64,000 bases of DNA, taken from the NCBI RefSeq assembly GCF_022063185.1, contig NZ_CP091913.1, forward strand, positions 4,689,141 through 4,753,140, in the 5' to 3' direction. Shown one piece after another: positions 9,033 through 18,686 of this stretch (positions within the stretch are counted from its first letter, which is position 1; each line of letters starts with the position of its first letter). The position numbers were made by a program, and so were the translations under genes. Origin of the DNA: Nostoc sp. UHCC 0870 (GTDB lineage: Bacteria; Cyanobacteriota; Cyanobacteriia; Cyanobacteriales; Nostocaceae). The notes under the pieces are model-generated. The model had not been told where the DNA came from. It searched no databases and saw only the letters and a program-made list of their open reading frames with translations.

Positions 9033-9827
9033 TCAAACTGTTGCGGCTGACTTGAGTGAAGAAGGATAAGGAACTCGCTCAACTCTATTTTCCCATGTGC
9101 CATCAGGGTACAGTTTCAACAGACGGAATCCAGGGAAGTCTTGATTAATGGCAAAAGTGGGACTTTCTGAATGGAATTGAAAGCAAGTTGAGGGAGTACC
9201 TAGGTATTCAACGTGATGATGCTGGTGTTGAAACTCCTGGTGAATGTGACCGAATAAGACTAACTTAACTTGGGGATAGCGATCTAGGACAGCAAATAAA
9301 TCTTCAGGATTTTTCAGCTTACTTGCATCTAACCAAGCAGAGTTGACTGAAAAAGGAGGATGATGTAATGCTACCAAAGTGGGGTTATTGCCTAGAATTT
9401 GTAACTCAGATTCCAGCCACGCTAAAGTTGTAGACGACAGATAACCATGCCAATTATCAGGTAAAGAAGAGTCCAGCAAGATAAAATTCCAACCACCCCG
9501 TTGAAAAGACTTGCGTCGAGAAAGCATTCCTAGATTTAAAATTTTATCCATTGCGATCGCACAGTCATGATTTCCTGGTAGCCAATAAGTTGGTATCTTC
9601 AGTAAATTCAGGTGGTATTGCAGATTTTCATAAGATTGAGGCGTACCATCATCAGACAAATTTCCAGTCAGTAGCAGTAAATCAAGTTCATCGCGTAGTT
9701 CTTGCAAGCGTTTTATCACTGCTTGGAAAGATTCTGTAGTATGTATCCCTTGGAGTTGGTGATTTTCAGCCGCCAACAAATGTATATCCGTTACTTGCGC
9801 CACTGATATTGGAGAAGCTTGATTCAT
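9033..9827 (-). CDS. Metallophosphoesterase, CpdA/Icc-like
   Basis: 264 residues, calcineurin-like fold of class III cyclic nucleotide phosphodiesterases. Metal-binding motifs in order: DIH (14-16), GNLSDD (55-60), GNHD, a histidine in ALHHPP, and GHIH. The family normally has GD in the second motif, where the Asp bridges the two metals; here it is Asn56. The other ligands are intact. It would hydrolyse cAMP or another phosphodiester in the cytoplasm if active. Single gene, convergent with cpcT. ATG at 9827 is the only good start. E. coli CpdA is of similar length. The substrate is not determined by sequence. Confidence 0.8.
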   Translation of the reverse strand: MNQASPISVAQVTDIHLLAAENHQLQGIHTTESFQAVIKRLQELRDELDLLLLTGNLSDDGTPQSYENLQYHLNLLKIPTYWLPGNHDCAIAMDKILNLGMLSRRKSFQRGGWNFILLDSSLPDNWHGYLSSTTLAWLESELQILGNNPTLVALHHPPFSVNSAWLDASKLKNPEDLFAVLDRYPQVKLVLFGHIHQEFQHQHHHVEYLGTPSTCFQFHSESPTFAINQDFPGFRLLKLYPDGTWENRVERVPYPSSLKSAATV

Positions 9828-10278
9828 TTTTACGGTTAGGGATTTGTGCGTATTAATATTTGATTCTCCTTTTGGAACAATAGCATTATTTAGGAAAGTA
9901 ATAAAATTAGCTTGCTAGTAAATACATCATTAAGAGCATCAATAACATGATTTACTTTTTATTTCCATACTTTTAAAGTAAAATACTTTTTATTTTAATT
10001 AAGCAATTATACGCAAAATACAGCAAAAAATTTGTATAAAATAGCTTAATTAAATAATATTTTATTTTTTCATCTATCCTAAGATAGAAGTTTTAGTTTT
10101 TTTGTATTTTACGACACTCATCTACAGAAGTGTAAATGTTAGTATTATCTAAATAAATCTATATTTCCTGGTGATACCAGCACCCATTTCCAGAATTGGT
10201 ACAAATAAAGTCAAATTTTCCCAAACAAGGGATGTTAATTTAGAACAAAATCTGTTATTATAGGTAATTGTGAGTGCT
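9828..10278. other. AT-rich intergenic region, no gene seen
   Basis: About 450 bases, strongly AT-rich, with no credible coding frame. It should hold the promoter of the phosphoesterase gene (left end) and of tRNA-Cys (right end). A small hairpin (CTATC/GATAG near 10073-10088) followed by a T-rich stretch is the only structure noticed. Confidence 0.6.
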
Positions 10279-10350
<72 letters not shown>

Positions 10351-10372
10351 TCTAAGAAATATAAGCATTACA

Positions 10373-10392
10373 GGGCTTCCAAGCCCTTTTTT
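10373..10392 (+). terminator. Intrinsic terminator after tRNA-Cys
   Basis: GGGCT, loop TCCA, AGCCC, followed by six T residues. Confidence 0.8.
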
Positions 10393-10500
10393 AATAGGAG
10401 TCATAGGTGTTGTTTCCAGAGCCTTCCAAGATTTTTGGTGTAATTTTGGGTAGTTTGGGTAAAGAACTGGGGTAAAAATGTAAGGTAGAGGTTTTTACCC

Positions 10501-10994
10501 ATATATACGCTTAGTAACACCCTGGTACGGGCATTGTAGAATTTGTTGCAAAGCCATCGTCATCACAGACGTGGTGTTACCGGAACGCACATAATATTTG
10601 TTTTCTGGTTTTTCAACTAAATGGGCAAGTTGTGCCGATTTTTGCTCAGTGCGAAGGTCTAGACATGAGCAAAAAAACTCCGGTTCGATATGGAGATTAA
10701 TGGACAGAGTCCTCTGACTTGCTAACCATTCATAAGATTCTTTTGGTGCAACACCGCTACCACAAATAGCTTACTGTCCAGCCAAAGCAGAGCTAGATTG
10801 ATTTTTGTGACCACCAGATAGTCAGCAATTGTTAACTCCAGTCCTTCCCGCAAGTGAATATATAGGAGATTTCCTTGACCTAACTCCTGTGGATATGGGC
10901 AAATCGTCTCAAACTCATCTGCACACTGGTTTTGGATTTCTTCAGTTTCTGAAAAAAGTTCCCAGAAAGCTTGTTGCGAAATCGTGATTGGCAT
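10501..10994 (-). pseudogene. Truncated duplicate of AraC regulator
   Basis: A partial copy of the AraC gene at 35934-36935. It starts identically (MPITISQQAFWELFSE) and similarity runs upstream through about 44 nt of leader (to about 11038). Relative to the intact gene it lacks 70 bp; the ends of the deletion are the 5-mer CTATC found at 36107-36111 and 36177-36181 in the intact copy. The deletion shifts the frame, giving a 90-residue product, and the copy ends abruptly at 10501, before the DNA-binding domain. Nonfunctional as a regulator. Confidence 0.9.
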
Positions 10995-11040
10995 TATCTC
11001 TATCTGGTGTGTGGAAAATTAAGATACAAACACTATTTAT

Positions 11041-11075
11041 TGCGAATTGCGAATTGCGAATTGCGAATTGCGAAT
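11041..11075. repeat. Heptamer tandem repeat, (TGCGAAT)x5
   Basis: Five perfect copies of a 7-mer exactly at the outer border of the AraC duplicate, between it and the binding-protein gene at 11148. Possibly the site at which the duplicated segment was joined. Confidence 0.9.
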
Positions 11076-11147
11076 TGGTTTTATAAAAAGTATTTAAACT
11101 AATCTTCAAGCACTAAATTCTCGGTGTTTGGATTATCTCCGAAAAAC

Positions 11148-12149
11148 TCAAGGTGTGTCAATTAGATACTTAAATAAGTCATCAATAATCGCATTTGCCG
11201 CTAACATACCACTTCCAATCCAGTATTGTGGAACTAGATAAACTTTATTTTCTCGCACAGCTTTTAAATTTCTCCACAGTGGACTTGATTTAAGTTGCTC
11301 TAATTTATATTGTGCTGTTCGATTACCCTTGGCATCATTCTCAGCCGTCCAAATAAATATCACATCACCATCAGCTTGTTCGATTAATTCATTACCGATG
11401 GACATTTGAATCTGATTATTAAATAACTTTTTTGCTTCTGATGCAGTGAAATTTTGCGATTCTGGGCGAGATAAGCCGGCATCTTGTAAAACTGTTCCGC
11501 AGAAAGAATCAAGTAGATAAAGGTTAATGTTACTAGGATAGACTCGCACTACAGAAACTTTGATTTTTGATAACTTATTACCCATTTTCTGCTTAAAATC
11601 TGCGAGACGACGGTAATAATCTGCCATTACTTGTTGACCGACTTCTTTCTTTCCTAACGCCACACTAGTATTTTTAAATACCTCTTTCCATTGACCACTG
11701 TGTTCAAATTTCAACAAAACGGTTGGAGCAATTTTTGAAGTAATAGGATAAATATCTAGTTGATAGTCAGAACCCACAATCAAATCTGGTTTGAGTGCAA
11801 GGATACTTTCTAAATTAGGTTCGCCAGTTGTCCCGATGTTTTTTACTCCTGTTAGCTGATCTTGCCAAAATGATGAAAAATGGGAGATCACAGCACCAAG
11901 AGGTTTAATTCCTAGTGCGATCGCATTTTCAGCATCATCTAGAGTCACAAGTCGCTCAAATTTGTCTGGAATACAGGTAATTCCCGCAGCGTGTTCCACC
12001 TGACGACAAGCAGCGTTGGTACTTTGATAATTAACAGGTAGAGAACCACCACGATGACAAGCTACAGCCAGGAGTAGAGTAAAAAATATTACAATGCTAA
12101 ATCGCAACCAGCGAGTAAAGCTTTTTATTCTGATATAACTGTCATTCAT
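11148..12149 (-). CDS. Iron-siderophore binding lipoprotein (FecB/FhuD-like)
   Basis: 333 residues. Basic N-terminus, hydrophobic segment and lipobox (LLLAVAC) near residue 30 mark a lipoprotein. The rest is a class III periplasmic binding fold: VTLDDAENAIALGIKPLGA, NLESILALKPDLIVGS and the terminal VYLVPQYWIGSG segment before the last helix. It should receive a ferric siderophore in the periplasm from the receptor encoded directly upstream (12187-14757; 37 nt gap). Last gene of a minus-strand run AraC, receptor, binding protein (frameshifted), receptor, binding protein. No permease or ATPase gene of the FecCD/FecE type accompanies it. Ligand cannot be read from sequence. Confidence 0.85.
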   Translation of the reverse strand: MNDSYIRIKSFTRWLRFSIVIFFTLLLAVACHRGGSLPVNYQSTNAACRQVEHAAGITCIPDKFERLVTLDDAENAIALGIKPLGAVISHFSSFWQDQLTGVKNIGTTGEPNLESILALKPDLIVGSDYQLDIYPITSKIAPTVLLKFEHSGQWKEVFKNTSVALGKKEVGQQVMADYYRRLADFKQKMGNKLSKIKVSVVRVYPSNINLYLLDSFCGTVLQDAGLSRPESQNFTASEAKKLFNNQIQMSIGNELIEQADGDVIFIWTAENDAKGNRTAQYKLEQLKSSPLWRNLKAVRENKVYLVPQYWIGSGMLAANAIIDDLFKYLIDTP

Positions 12150-12186
12150 GATGGTATCTCAAATCCTACACCTGATTTTCGTCAGA

Positions 12187-14757
12187 TTAAAATGTCACAG
12201 AAAAACTACCAACCACTGTTAACGGTGCGCCAGGTTCTATAGCAACTCTACCAAAATTTGCTCCGTGAAAATATTTTTCATTGAACAGATTTTGGATATT
12301 AATTCCAGCTCGCCAATTATCACGTTGATAGTAGATGGTTGCGTCTGTTCTCAGATAACCAGGGATGACATAAGTATTGTCGTCGTCACCTTGGCGATCG
12401 CCTATATAAAACAAACCAAAACCAAAACCTAAACCTTGTAAATTACCGCGTTGTAATTGATAAGTTGTCCATAAACTGGCTGTATTAAATGGGATATTCG
12501 CTGGACGATTCCCAGCCAAACCATCATTAAATTCTGTGTACTTAGGATCAACATAAGAATAAGATGCAATCACATTCCAACCAGGACTAATTTCTCCCCT
12601 AACATTGAGTTCAATACCTTGGCTGCGTTGTTTTCCTATGGGAATGCTAAAGTCTGGATTAGCTGGATCGGTTGTAGCCATATTTGATTTTGTAATGTCA
12701 TAAGCTGCTAAGGTAGCAGCTAATTTGCCATCCAAAAATTCAGCTTTTACTCCTACTTCGTATTGAGTTCCTCGTTCAGGCTCTAAAATTGTTCCATCTA
12801 CGCTTGTCGCAAAATTTGGTGAAAATGATTGACTGTAACTAGCATAAAGAGAAATAGCTTGAATAGGTTGATAAACTATACCCAGTCTGGGGGTGATAGC
12901 TGTATCGTATTGATTGGATTCAGAACCATTCAAGAAATTTTTGCTGTTTTGATCTACAAAATCCAACCTTCCACCCACAAGAAATTTTAAATTATCTGCA
13001 AAAGCTATTTGGTCTTGCAAGAAAATTCCTAAACCAGTGCTTCTATTCTGGTTATTACGCACAACGTTTGTTAATTCTTCTAAACCAGGTCTGGGTATGG
13101 CATTGTAAACTGGGTTGAATACATCAATACTTGGTGTAATTCCTCCTGGTAATCGCTTTTGAGTTCCCCCTGATGTGGCTCTAGCTAAGTCAACACCAAA
13201 TAAGAGAGTATGGTTAATTGAACCTGTAGTAAACTTACCAACTAGATCAGTTTGTAAAGTATAATTTTCTTGATAGTCATCATTGGATCTAAAGTTGCGT
13301 GACAGAATGCCTGTTGTTTCATTTAATCTTACAGGTTCAGCACGATAATCAAAACTATCTGAACTCTGATATCGGAAAGCATTGCGGATTTTCCAATTAT
13401 CGTTAAAATTATGCTCTAAGCGATAGCTAAAACCTATTTCTTCAACTTTCCTTACATCATCTGGTTCGCCTAAAATACGCTCCACAGGAATGTCCAGAAT
13501 ACCGTTACCAAAAGCTAAAAATCCCCGATCAAATGGACGTTCATCGTTGAGATAGTCAAATTGAAACGTTAAGTTAGTTGCTTTGCCAATTTCCCATTTT
13601 AAAATGGGTGAAATAAAGAATCGTTGAATATCTTGATCAAAATTGCGGAATCCTGCTGAAGATTCGTAAACAGAGTTGAGCCTATATAACAGAGTTTTAT
13701 CAGAATTTAGTGGACCTGAGATATCAAGACTAGGACGAAATGTGGAGAAATTACCCACTGACAATTCAGCATTATAGTAAGGATCTCTGAGAGGTTGCTT
13801 TGTAACTAAGTTAATTACACCTCCAGGTTCAACGCCACCATATAAAACTGAAGCCGGTCCTTTCAAAACTTCTATGCGTTCAACGTTTGCAGTTTCCCTA
13901 ATACCACCTCGTCCATCTTTGAAACCATCAACTAAAATACCACCACCAAAAAGACCACCGGTAAAAAATCCGCGATTAGCCAGTTGATCTACTCCCCCAC
14001 CAAACCCACCATTTTGAACCACACCACCAACATTCAGCAGTGCATCTCTTAAGCGAGTAACTCTTTGATCTCTAATCACTTCTTCAGGAACTACTTGAAT
14101 AGTCTGAGGAATATCTCTGATCAAAGTGTCAGTTCTAGTTCCAGTGGAAGCATTGGGTACACGATATCTATTTTGCTCACCTGTGACTATTAATTCAATC
14201 GGTGTTTCACTCTGTGCAGATGGTTCTTCTGGCTGGGTTTCAGTGCTGGGTTGTGTCTGTGGTGTTTGTGTAGTCGTCACAGTTGGTACAACCCCAAAAA
14301 CCAAACCTTCATCACCATCAAATAACTCAACTTGTGGCGCACCAGTTTCACCCGTCACTGTCACGCGAACAGTGTTTGCATCTAAATTTGTGACTATAAC
14401 TTCACTAATTCCCGCAGTCGGTTTTTCTTGGCGGAATATATCACCATTAGGTAGGCGTAATTGGGTGTTAGGTATATCTACAATGTAATTGTTGCCCTCA
14501 CTTTTCACTACTGATTGGAGCTTATCACTTTGATTGGTTTCTAAAATTATATCAAGCCCCTTATCAGTAGATTGTAATCTTACTTGGGGAATCACAATAG
14601 GTGATTGAGCTAGCAATTGTTTGACTTTGCTTACAGGTTTCAGATTATCTTTTTTCTCCTGTATGCTGCTGCTTTTTATCTCCTCAGCAATTGCGGGCAT
14701 AGTAACTAAAATTCCGCTCAAACTCGCTATCCAAATCAGTTGTTCTAGTTTTGACAT
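12187..14757 (-). CDS. TonB-dependent siderophore receptor with AMIN domain
   Basis: 856 residues from ATG 14757 (MSKLEQLIWIASL), preferred over the GTG at 14766. Signal peptide, AMIN domain (about 55-150, containing NNYIVDIPNTQLRLPNGD), a Thr/Gln/Pro/Glu-rich linker, a TonB-box-like IELIVTG, a plug domain (RDIPQTIQVVPEEVI, VERIEVLKGPASVLYG, GGVINLVTKQP) and a beta barrel ending in the aromatic SVTF expected for outer-membrane insertion. It imports a ferric siderophore across the outer membrane using TonB energy. Unlike the other receptors it has no AraC gene or 21-bp operator directly before it; it lies downstream of the frameshifted binding-protein gene and is probably co-transcribed from 18.4 kb. 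Confidence 0.93.
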   Translation of the reverse strand: MSKLEQLIWIASLSGILVTMPAIAEEIKSSSIQEKKDNLKPVSKVKQLLAQSPIVIPQVRLQSTDKGLDIILETNQSDKLQSVVKSEGNNYIVDIPNTQLRLPNGDIFRQEKPTAGISEVIVTNLDANTVRVTVTGETGAPQVELFDGDEGLVFGVVPTVTTTQTPQTQPSTETQPEEPSAQSETPIELIVTGEQNRYRVPNASTGTRTDTLIRDIPQTIQVVPEEVIRDQRVTRLRDALLNVGGVVQNGGFGGGVDQLANRGFFTGGLFGGGILVDGFKDGRGGIRETANVERIEVLKGPASVLYGGVEPGGVINLVTKQPLRDPYYNAELSVGNFSTFRPSLDISGPLNSDKTLLYRLNSVYESSAGFRNFDQDIQRFFISPILKWEIGKATNLTFQFDYLNDERPFDRGFLAFGNGILDIPVERILGEPDDVRKVEEIGFSYRLEHNFNDNWKIRNAFRYQSSDSFDYRAEPVRLNETTGILSRNFRSNDDYQENYTLQTDLVGKFTTGSINHTLLFGVDLARATSGGTQKRLPGGITPSIDVFNPVYNAIPRPGLEELTNVVRNNQNRSTGLGIFLQDQIAFADNLKFLVGGRLDFVDQNSKNFLNGSESNQYDTAITPRLGIVYQPIQAISLYASYSQSFSPNFATSVDGTILEPERGTQYEVGVKAEFLDGKLAATLAAYDITKSNMATTDPANPDFSIPIGKQRSQGIELNVRGEISPGWNVIASYSYVDPKYTEFNDGLAGNRPANIPFNTASLWTTYQLQRGNLQGLGFGFGLFYIGDRQGDDDNTYVIPGYLRTDATIYYQRDNWRAGINIQNLFNEKYFHGANFGRVAIEPGAPLTVVGSFSVTF

Positions 14758-14840
14758 TTTCCTCACACTCCAGTTAAATTAGTTGTGCAAAAATAAGTAA
14801 AAATCTTTCGCCAAATGTAATATGTTCAACAAGACTATGG

Positions 14841-15805
14841 CTAACTCAGATATTTAAAAAGGTCATCAAGTAGTTTATTAATTCCAAAAAAGCCGTATGT
14901 CCACCATCTATTTACTTGGACTTCATACACTTGATTATTTTTTGCTGCTTTTAGTGTAGTTAAAAGAGGATTTTGAAAAAAGCTTGTGTTAATTGCTTGG
15001 TATCGTTCATAACGAACAAAACATCAGCATCATACTTATTTAATATCTCAATACTGGATACTACAGTTTCTTCTTTTTGATTTGCCAGTACAGGTATTAG
15101 TCGTATGCCAATGTCTTGGAAAACTTGATTATAAGTTTCATTATCTGAATATGTAGAGATGAGACCTTCTCCAAAAATATAAATCACCGATACTTCTATC
15201 TCTTTGAGACGTTCACCCATTAAATTTTGCAACTTTTGAACTCGTTCATAGTATTGAGTGATGACTTGCTCTGCTTTTTCTGGCTCACCTAGTATTTGAG
15301 CAATAAAGCGGAGATTTTCTTTGAAAGAGTAATTTAAACCCGGCAAATCTACCATAACTGTAGGTGCGATCGCAGATAATTCTTTATACAAACTTTTTTG
15401 GTATTCACGCATCAAAATTAAATCGGGTTTGAGCTTGATAATTCTTTCTAAATTAGGCTGATTTCCAGTGCCAATTATCTCGATACCAGCCGCTTCATCA
15501 TTAGTTACACCACGGAATAAAAAGTCGTACTCTGGAAAATAACTGACTGTACCAATTGGTTTGATACCCAAAGACAATACCGGGTCTAAAAGACCAATAT
15601 CATTTAATACAATAATTCGCTTTGGTTTGATGGGAATTCTTGTTTCACCCAAAGCGTGTTTGACTAATTTTGTGGCGACCGGAAGAGGAGATGTAGATAA
15701 ATTATTATTACCTTGAATTACATTTTGCGAAATATTACCATGACAAGCTAATAGCAAGACGATAGTAACAATCCCTAGCAACAATAATTTGAGGTAACCA
15801 TACAC
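14841..15805 (-). pseudogene. Iron-siderophore binding lipoprotein, frameshifted near C-terminus
   Basis: Begins MYGYLKLLLLGIVTIV with lipobox LLLAC and runs as a normal FecB/FhuD-like protein to residue 281, where the frame ends at 14960. The missing C-terminus is present in the neighbouring frame: from about 14990 it reads NTSFFQNPLLTTLKAAKNN, then VYEVQVNRWW and LDDLFKYLS, stopping at 14841, exactly as in paralogues. The shift lies in or near a run of six T (minus strand) around 14975-14985, so a single-base indel in a homopolymer is likely. The last 45 residues, which form part of the second lobe, are lost unless slippage restores them. Confidence 0.85.
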
Positions 15806-15834
15806 TTTAATACTTTCTCCTCTTTCAATTTTGG

Positions 15835-18423
15835 TTAAAATTCAATTGCAAATGAACCCACCAATGTTAAAGGTTCACCATAGTAGACACCTAAACGACC
15901 ACCATCAGAACCATTAAAATAGGTTTTATCAAACAAGTTACGAACATTTAAAGCAGCTCTCCAGTTGTTGCGCTTGTAAAATATCGACGCATCAGTACGG
16001 ACATAACTGGGAAGAATATAACTGTTGTCTAAATCTCCGAAGCGATCTCCTACAAAAAATAATCCCAGTCCAAATCCTAACCCTTGCATACTTCCTGCTT
16101 GAAGTTCATAGGTTGTCCACAAACTTGCTGCGTGTTCTGGAATATTATCGCGTCGGCGACCTTCTAAACCACTAGTATCTTTGCTAACAAAGGCATCAAT
16201 GTAAGAATAGGATGCGATTACTTTCCAACCTGGGGTAATTTCCCCAGCAATGTCAAATTCAATACCTCGACTTGTCTGTTCCCCAGTTTGAATTTGCTCG
16301 TTGGGGTCGGATGAATTGGGATCATCAACGGTAACATTTTGCTTACGGAGATCATACAATGCTAAAGTCGCGCTCAAATTGCGGGTAATATCAGCTTTCA
16401 CGCCTACCTCAAATTGTCTACCTGTTTCCGGTTTAAATGGTTCACCATTACCATTGCGACTTGTGCCGAAACTGGGTTCAAAAGAGGTTGCATAAGATGC
16501 GTAAAGGGAGATATTTTCAGATGGTTGATAAACTATTCCTAATCGGGGACTAAAGTTGCTATCAGATTGGGAAAATTCTTCTTTTTCTTCGCCTAAACTG
16601 CGTGTTGTGCGAGTTTGCTCAAAAATATCAAATCGCCCTCCTACTAGTAATTTGAGTTGGGGATTAAGTTCGATTTGGTCTTGGATATAAAACCCATATT
16701 TATCGAGAGTATCATCACGGAAAAAATTTAAGATTCCTTGTTTTGGATACTCTAAACGAGCGTAGACTGGGTTAAATATATTAATAGATGGGTAAGTTTC
16801 AAAGTCTCCAAAAGTTCCATCTTCGGTGATTTTAGCATAGTCAAATCCAAACAATAATTGATGTTTAATCGAGCCAGTTGAGAATTTTCCTACTACATCC
16901 ATTTGGGTAGAATAAGCATTATCTCGACGCTCGGAAAAATAACTCAATCTACTTAATTCACCCGTTTCTTGATCAAGAGAATCCCGTATAGGATAGTAAC
17001 GGGCTAAATTTACAAATTGAGCGCGGAAAGAATTTCTGATTGACCATTGATCGTTAAACTTATGGTCAAGTGCATAACCAAAATTAGTCACATTTATTTC
17101 CACATTCTGGAACGGTTCACCTAAAAAACGTTCCCGTGGCAAATTTGCCGGACGATTACCTATTGCCACAGTACCATCATCGGCTGTCCGTGTTTCTTCA
17201 ATCCAAGAACCATCTATAGTTAAATTTGTTTTATCACCAAGTGCAAACTTGAATCTAGGAGCAAGAAACACACGTTCTGAATTTACAAAGTCACGAAAAC
17301 TTCCAGCATTTTCATAGGAAGTATTAAAGCGATAAAGAGCAGTTTTACTGTCATTTAATGGCCCAGATAAATCAATCCCACCCCGATAGGTGCTAAAACT
17401 GCCAACAGTTCCCTCAACAGAATAAAACGGTTGAGTTAGAGGTTGTTTAGTAACCAAATTCACTAAACCACCAGGGGGTGCATCTCCAAACAAAACTGAT
17501 GCTGGGCCTTTCAGAACTTCTATACGTTCAATATCAGCTGTTTCAATCAAGCCACCATAATCCTGATAAGAACGAAGTCCATCCCGAAATAAGTTTGCAC
17601 CAAAACCACGTAAAGAAAGATATTCACTAAAACCTTGGTAGTAACCCGCGCTAGTAGAACCACTTACATTTCGTAGTGCATCTTGAACGCGAATTGTTCC
17701 TTGGTCTTTGAGGACTTCGCGGGGTATTACCTGAATTGATTGCGGAATATCACGAATAGGTGTATCTGTCTTAGTTGCAGTAGATGCTTGTTCTACACGA
17801 TAACCACCCTGTTCACCTGTAACTACCAGTTCAATAGGTGCTTCACCCTGTGCAGATGGTTCTTCTGGCTGAGTTTCAGTGCTGGTTTGCGGTTCTACTG
17901 GCGTGGGTTGTGTCTGTGGTGTTTGTGTAGTCGTCACAGTTGGTACAACCCCAAAAACCAAACCTTCATCACCATCAAATAACTCAACTTGTGGCGCACC
18001 AGTTTCACCCGTCACTGTCACGCGAACAGTGTTTGCATTTAAATTTGTGACTATAACTTCAGTTATTCCTGGAGTCGCTTTCTCTTGACGGAATGTATCA
18101 CCGTTAGGTAGGCGTAATTGGGTATTGGGAATATCAACAATATAGCTATTCCCTTCACTCTTATTTACCAGTTGCAGTTTATCTGATTGATTAGTTTCTA
18201 AAGTTACCTCTATCCCTTTGTCTGTGGCTTGGGACTTAACACCTGTGATTTGAATTAGCGACTGAGCCAGCCATTGCTTAATACTGGTAGCAGGTTTTTC
18301 TACATCACCCAATTGAGAAATTTTAGAGATTGGTTTTTGGCTATCCTCTGCTAACACAGGGGGGTTAACCAGTACCAAAGCCACACCGATCATCCAAGTT
18401 AGTTTTTGTAACTGATTTGACAT
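15835..18423 (-). CDS. TonB-dependent siderophore receptor with AMIN domain
   Basis: 862 residues from ATG 18423 (MSNQLQKLTWMIG); a TTG 18 nt upstream is less likely. Signal peptide, AMIN domain (about 55-150), acidic/proline linker, TonB-box-like IELVVTG, plug (RDIPQSIQVIPREVL, IERIEVLKGPASVLFG, GGLVNLVTKQP) and a barrel ending AIEF. The AMIN and linker regions are close to those of the receptor at 12187, pointing to a tandem duplication with divergent barrels, hence probably different ligands. It follows the AraC gene at 18687 with a 21-bp-spaced operator between them and heads the run of genes down to 11148. Confidence 0.93.
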   Translation of the reverse strand: MSNQLQKLTWMIGVALVLVNPPVLAEDSQKPISKISQLGDVEKPATSIKQWLAQSLIQITGVKSQATDKGIEVTLETNQSDKLQLVNKSEGNSYIVDIPNTQLRLPNGDTFRQEKATPGITEVIVTNLNANTVRVTVTGETGAPQVELFDGDEGLVFGVVPTVTTTQTPQTQPTPVEPQTSTETQPEEPSAQGEAPIELVVTGEQGGYRVEQASTATKTDTPIRDIPQSIQVIPREVLKDQGTIRVQDALRNVSGSTSAGYYQGFSEYLSLRGFGANLFRDGLRSYQDYGGLIETADIERIEVLKGPASVLFGDAPPGGLVNLVTKQPLTQPFYSVEGTVGSFSTYRGGIDLSGPLNDSKTALYRFNTSYENAGSFRDFVNSERVFLAPRFKFALGDKTNLTIDGSWIEETRTADDGTVAIGNRPANLPRERFLGEPFQNVEINVTNFGYALDHKFNDQWSIRNSFRAQFVNLARYYPIRDSLDQETGELSRLSYFSERRDNAYSTQMDVVGKFSTGSIKHQLLFGFDYAKITEDGTFGDFETYPSINIFNPVYARLEYPKQGILNFFRDDTLDKYGFYIQDQIELNPQLKLLVGGRFDIFEQTRTTRSLGEEKEEFSQSDSNFSPRLGIVYQPSENISLYASYATSFEPSFGTSRNGNGEPFKPETGRQFEVGVKADITRNLSATLALYDLRKQNVTVDDPNSSDPNEQIQTGEQTSRGIEFDIAGEITPGWKVIASYSYIDAFVSKDTSGLEGRRRDNIPEHAASLWTTYELQAGSMQGLGFGLGLFFVGDRFGDLDNSYILPSYVRTDASIFYKRNNWRAALNVRNLFDKTYFNGSDGGRLGVYYGEPLTLVGSFAIEF

Positions 18424-18445
18424 CACTCTACTCACCCACAAATAA

Positions 18446-18510
18446 GTGATTGGGGAATGGGGACTGGGTATTAAGAAATTCTATTACCTACTACCCCATG
18501 CCCAATCACC
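18446..18510. repeat. Inverted repeat upstream of receptor gene
   Basis: GTGATTGGGGAATGGGG at 18446-18462 pairs imperfectly with CCCCATGCCCAATCAC at 18494-18509. A dispersed cyanobacterial repeat; a partial relative (ggggagtggggattggga) is at 39772-39790. It would lie in the 5' leader of the receptor mRNA. Confidence 0.7.
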
Positions 18511-18586
18511 TTTACTCTCGTAATTAGTAATTAGTATCAAAAAGCTTACAGGAAAGCTCTTGCATATAGATGAGTGCTTTGAACGC

Positions 18587-18615
18587 TAGACGGAATTTTT
18601 TGAACGCTAGACGGA
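18587..18615 (-). promoter_or_regulatory. Probable AraC operator, two half-sites 21 bp apart
   Basis: Minus strand. Two perfect TCCGTCTA cores (18615-18608 and 18594-18587), each preceded by an A-rich AAAAAT and followed by GCGTTCAA, in direct repeat with a 21-bp period. They lie between the AraC stop and the receptor start, about 165 nt before the receptor. A TATATG at about 18568 could be the -10 element. Confidence 0.65.
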
Positions 18616-18686
18616 ATTTTTGAATTTTTAAGTTGTTTAATCAGGTTATGATTACATGGAAATCTTTAAATTTATGGCTCTTATCC

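Noticed and set aside
10722..10994. 90-residue open frame as an independent gene
   Set aside because: It is the truncated, frameshifted copy of the AraC gene at 35934.
11041..11075. Heptamer repeats (also 8233-8260 and 55271-55291) as CRISPR or coding repeats
   Set aside because: Contiguous 7-bp units without spacers and outside genes; they are the short tandem repeats typical of heterocystous cyanobacteria.
14126..14488. Open frames antisense to the AMIN and linker parts of receptor genes (also near 17879, 37426, 43987, 50362)
   Set aside because: They mirror the conserved coding sequence of the receptors and recur only because the receptors are paralogous.
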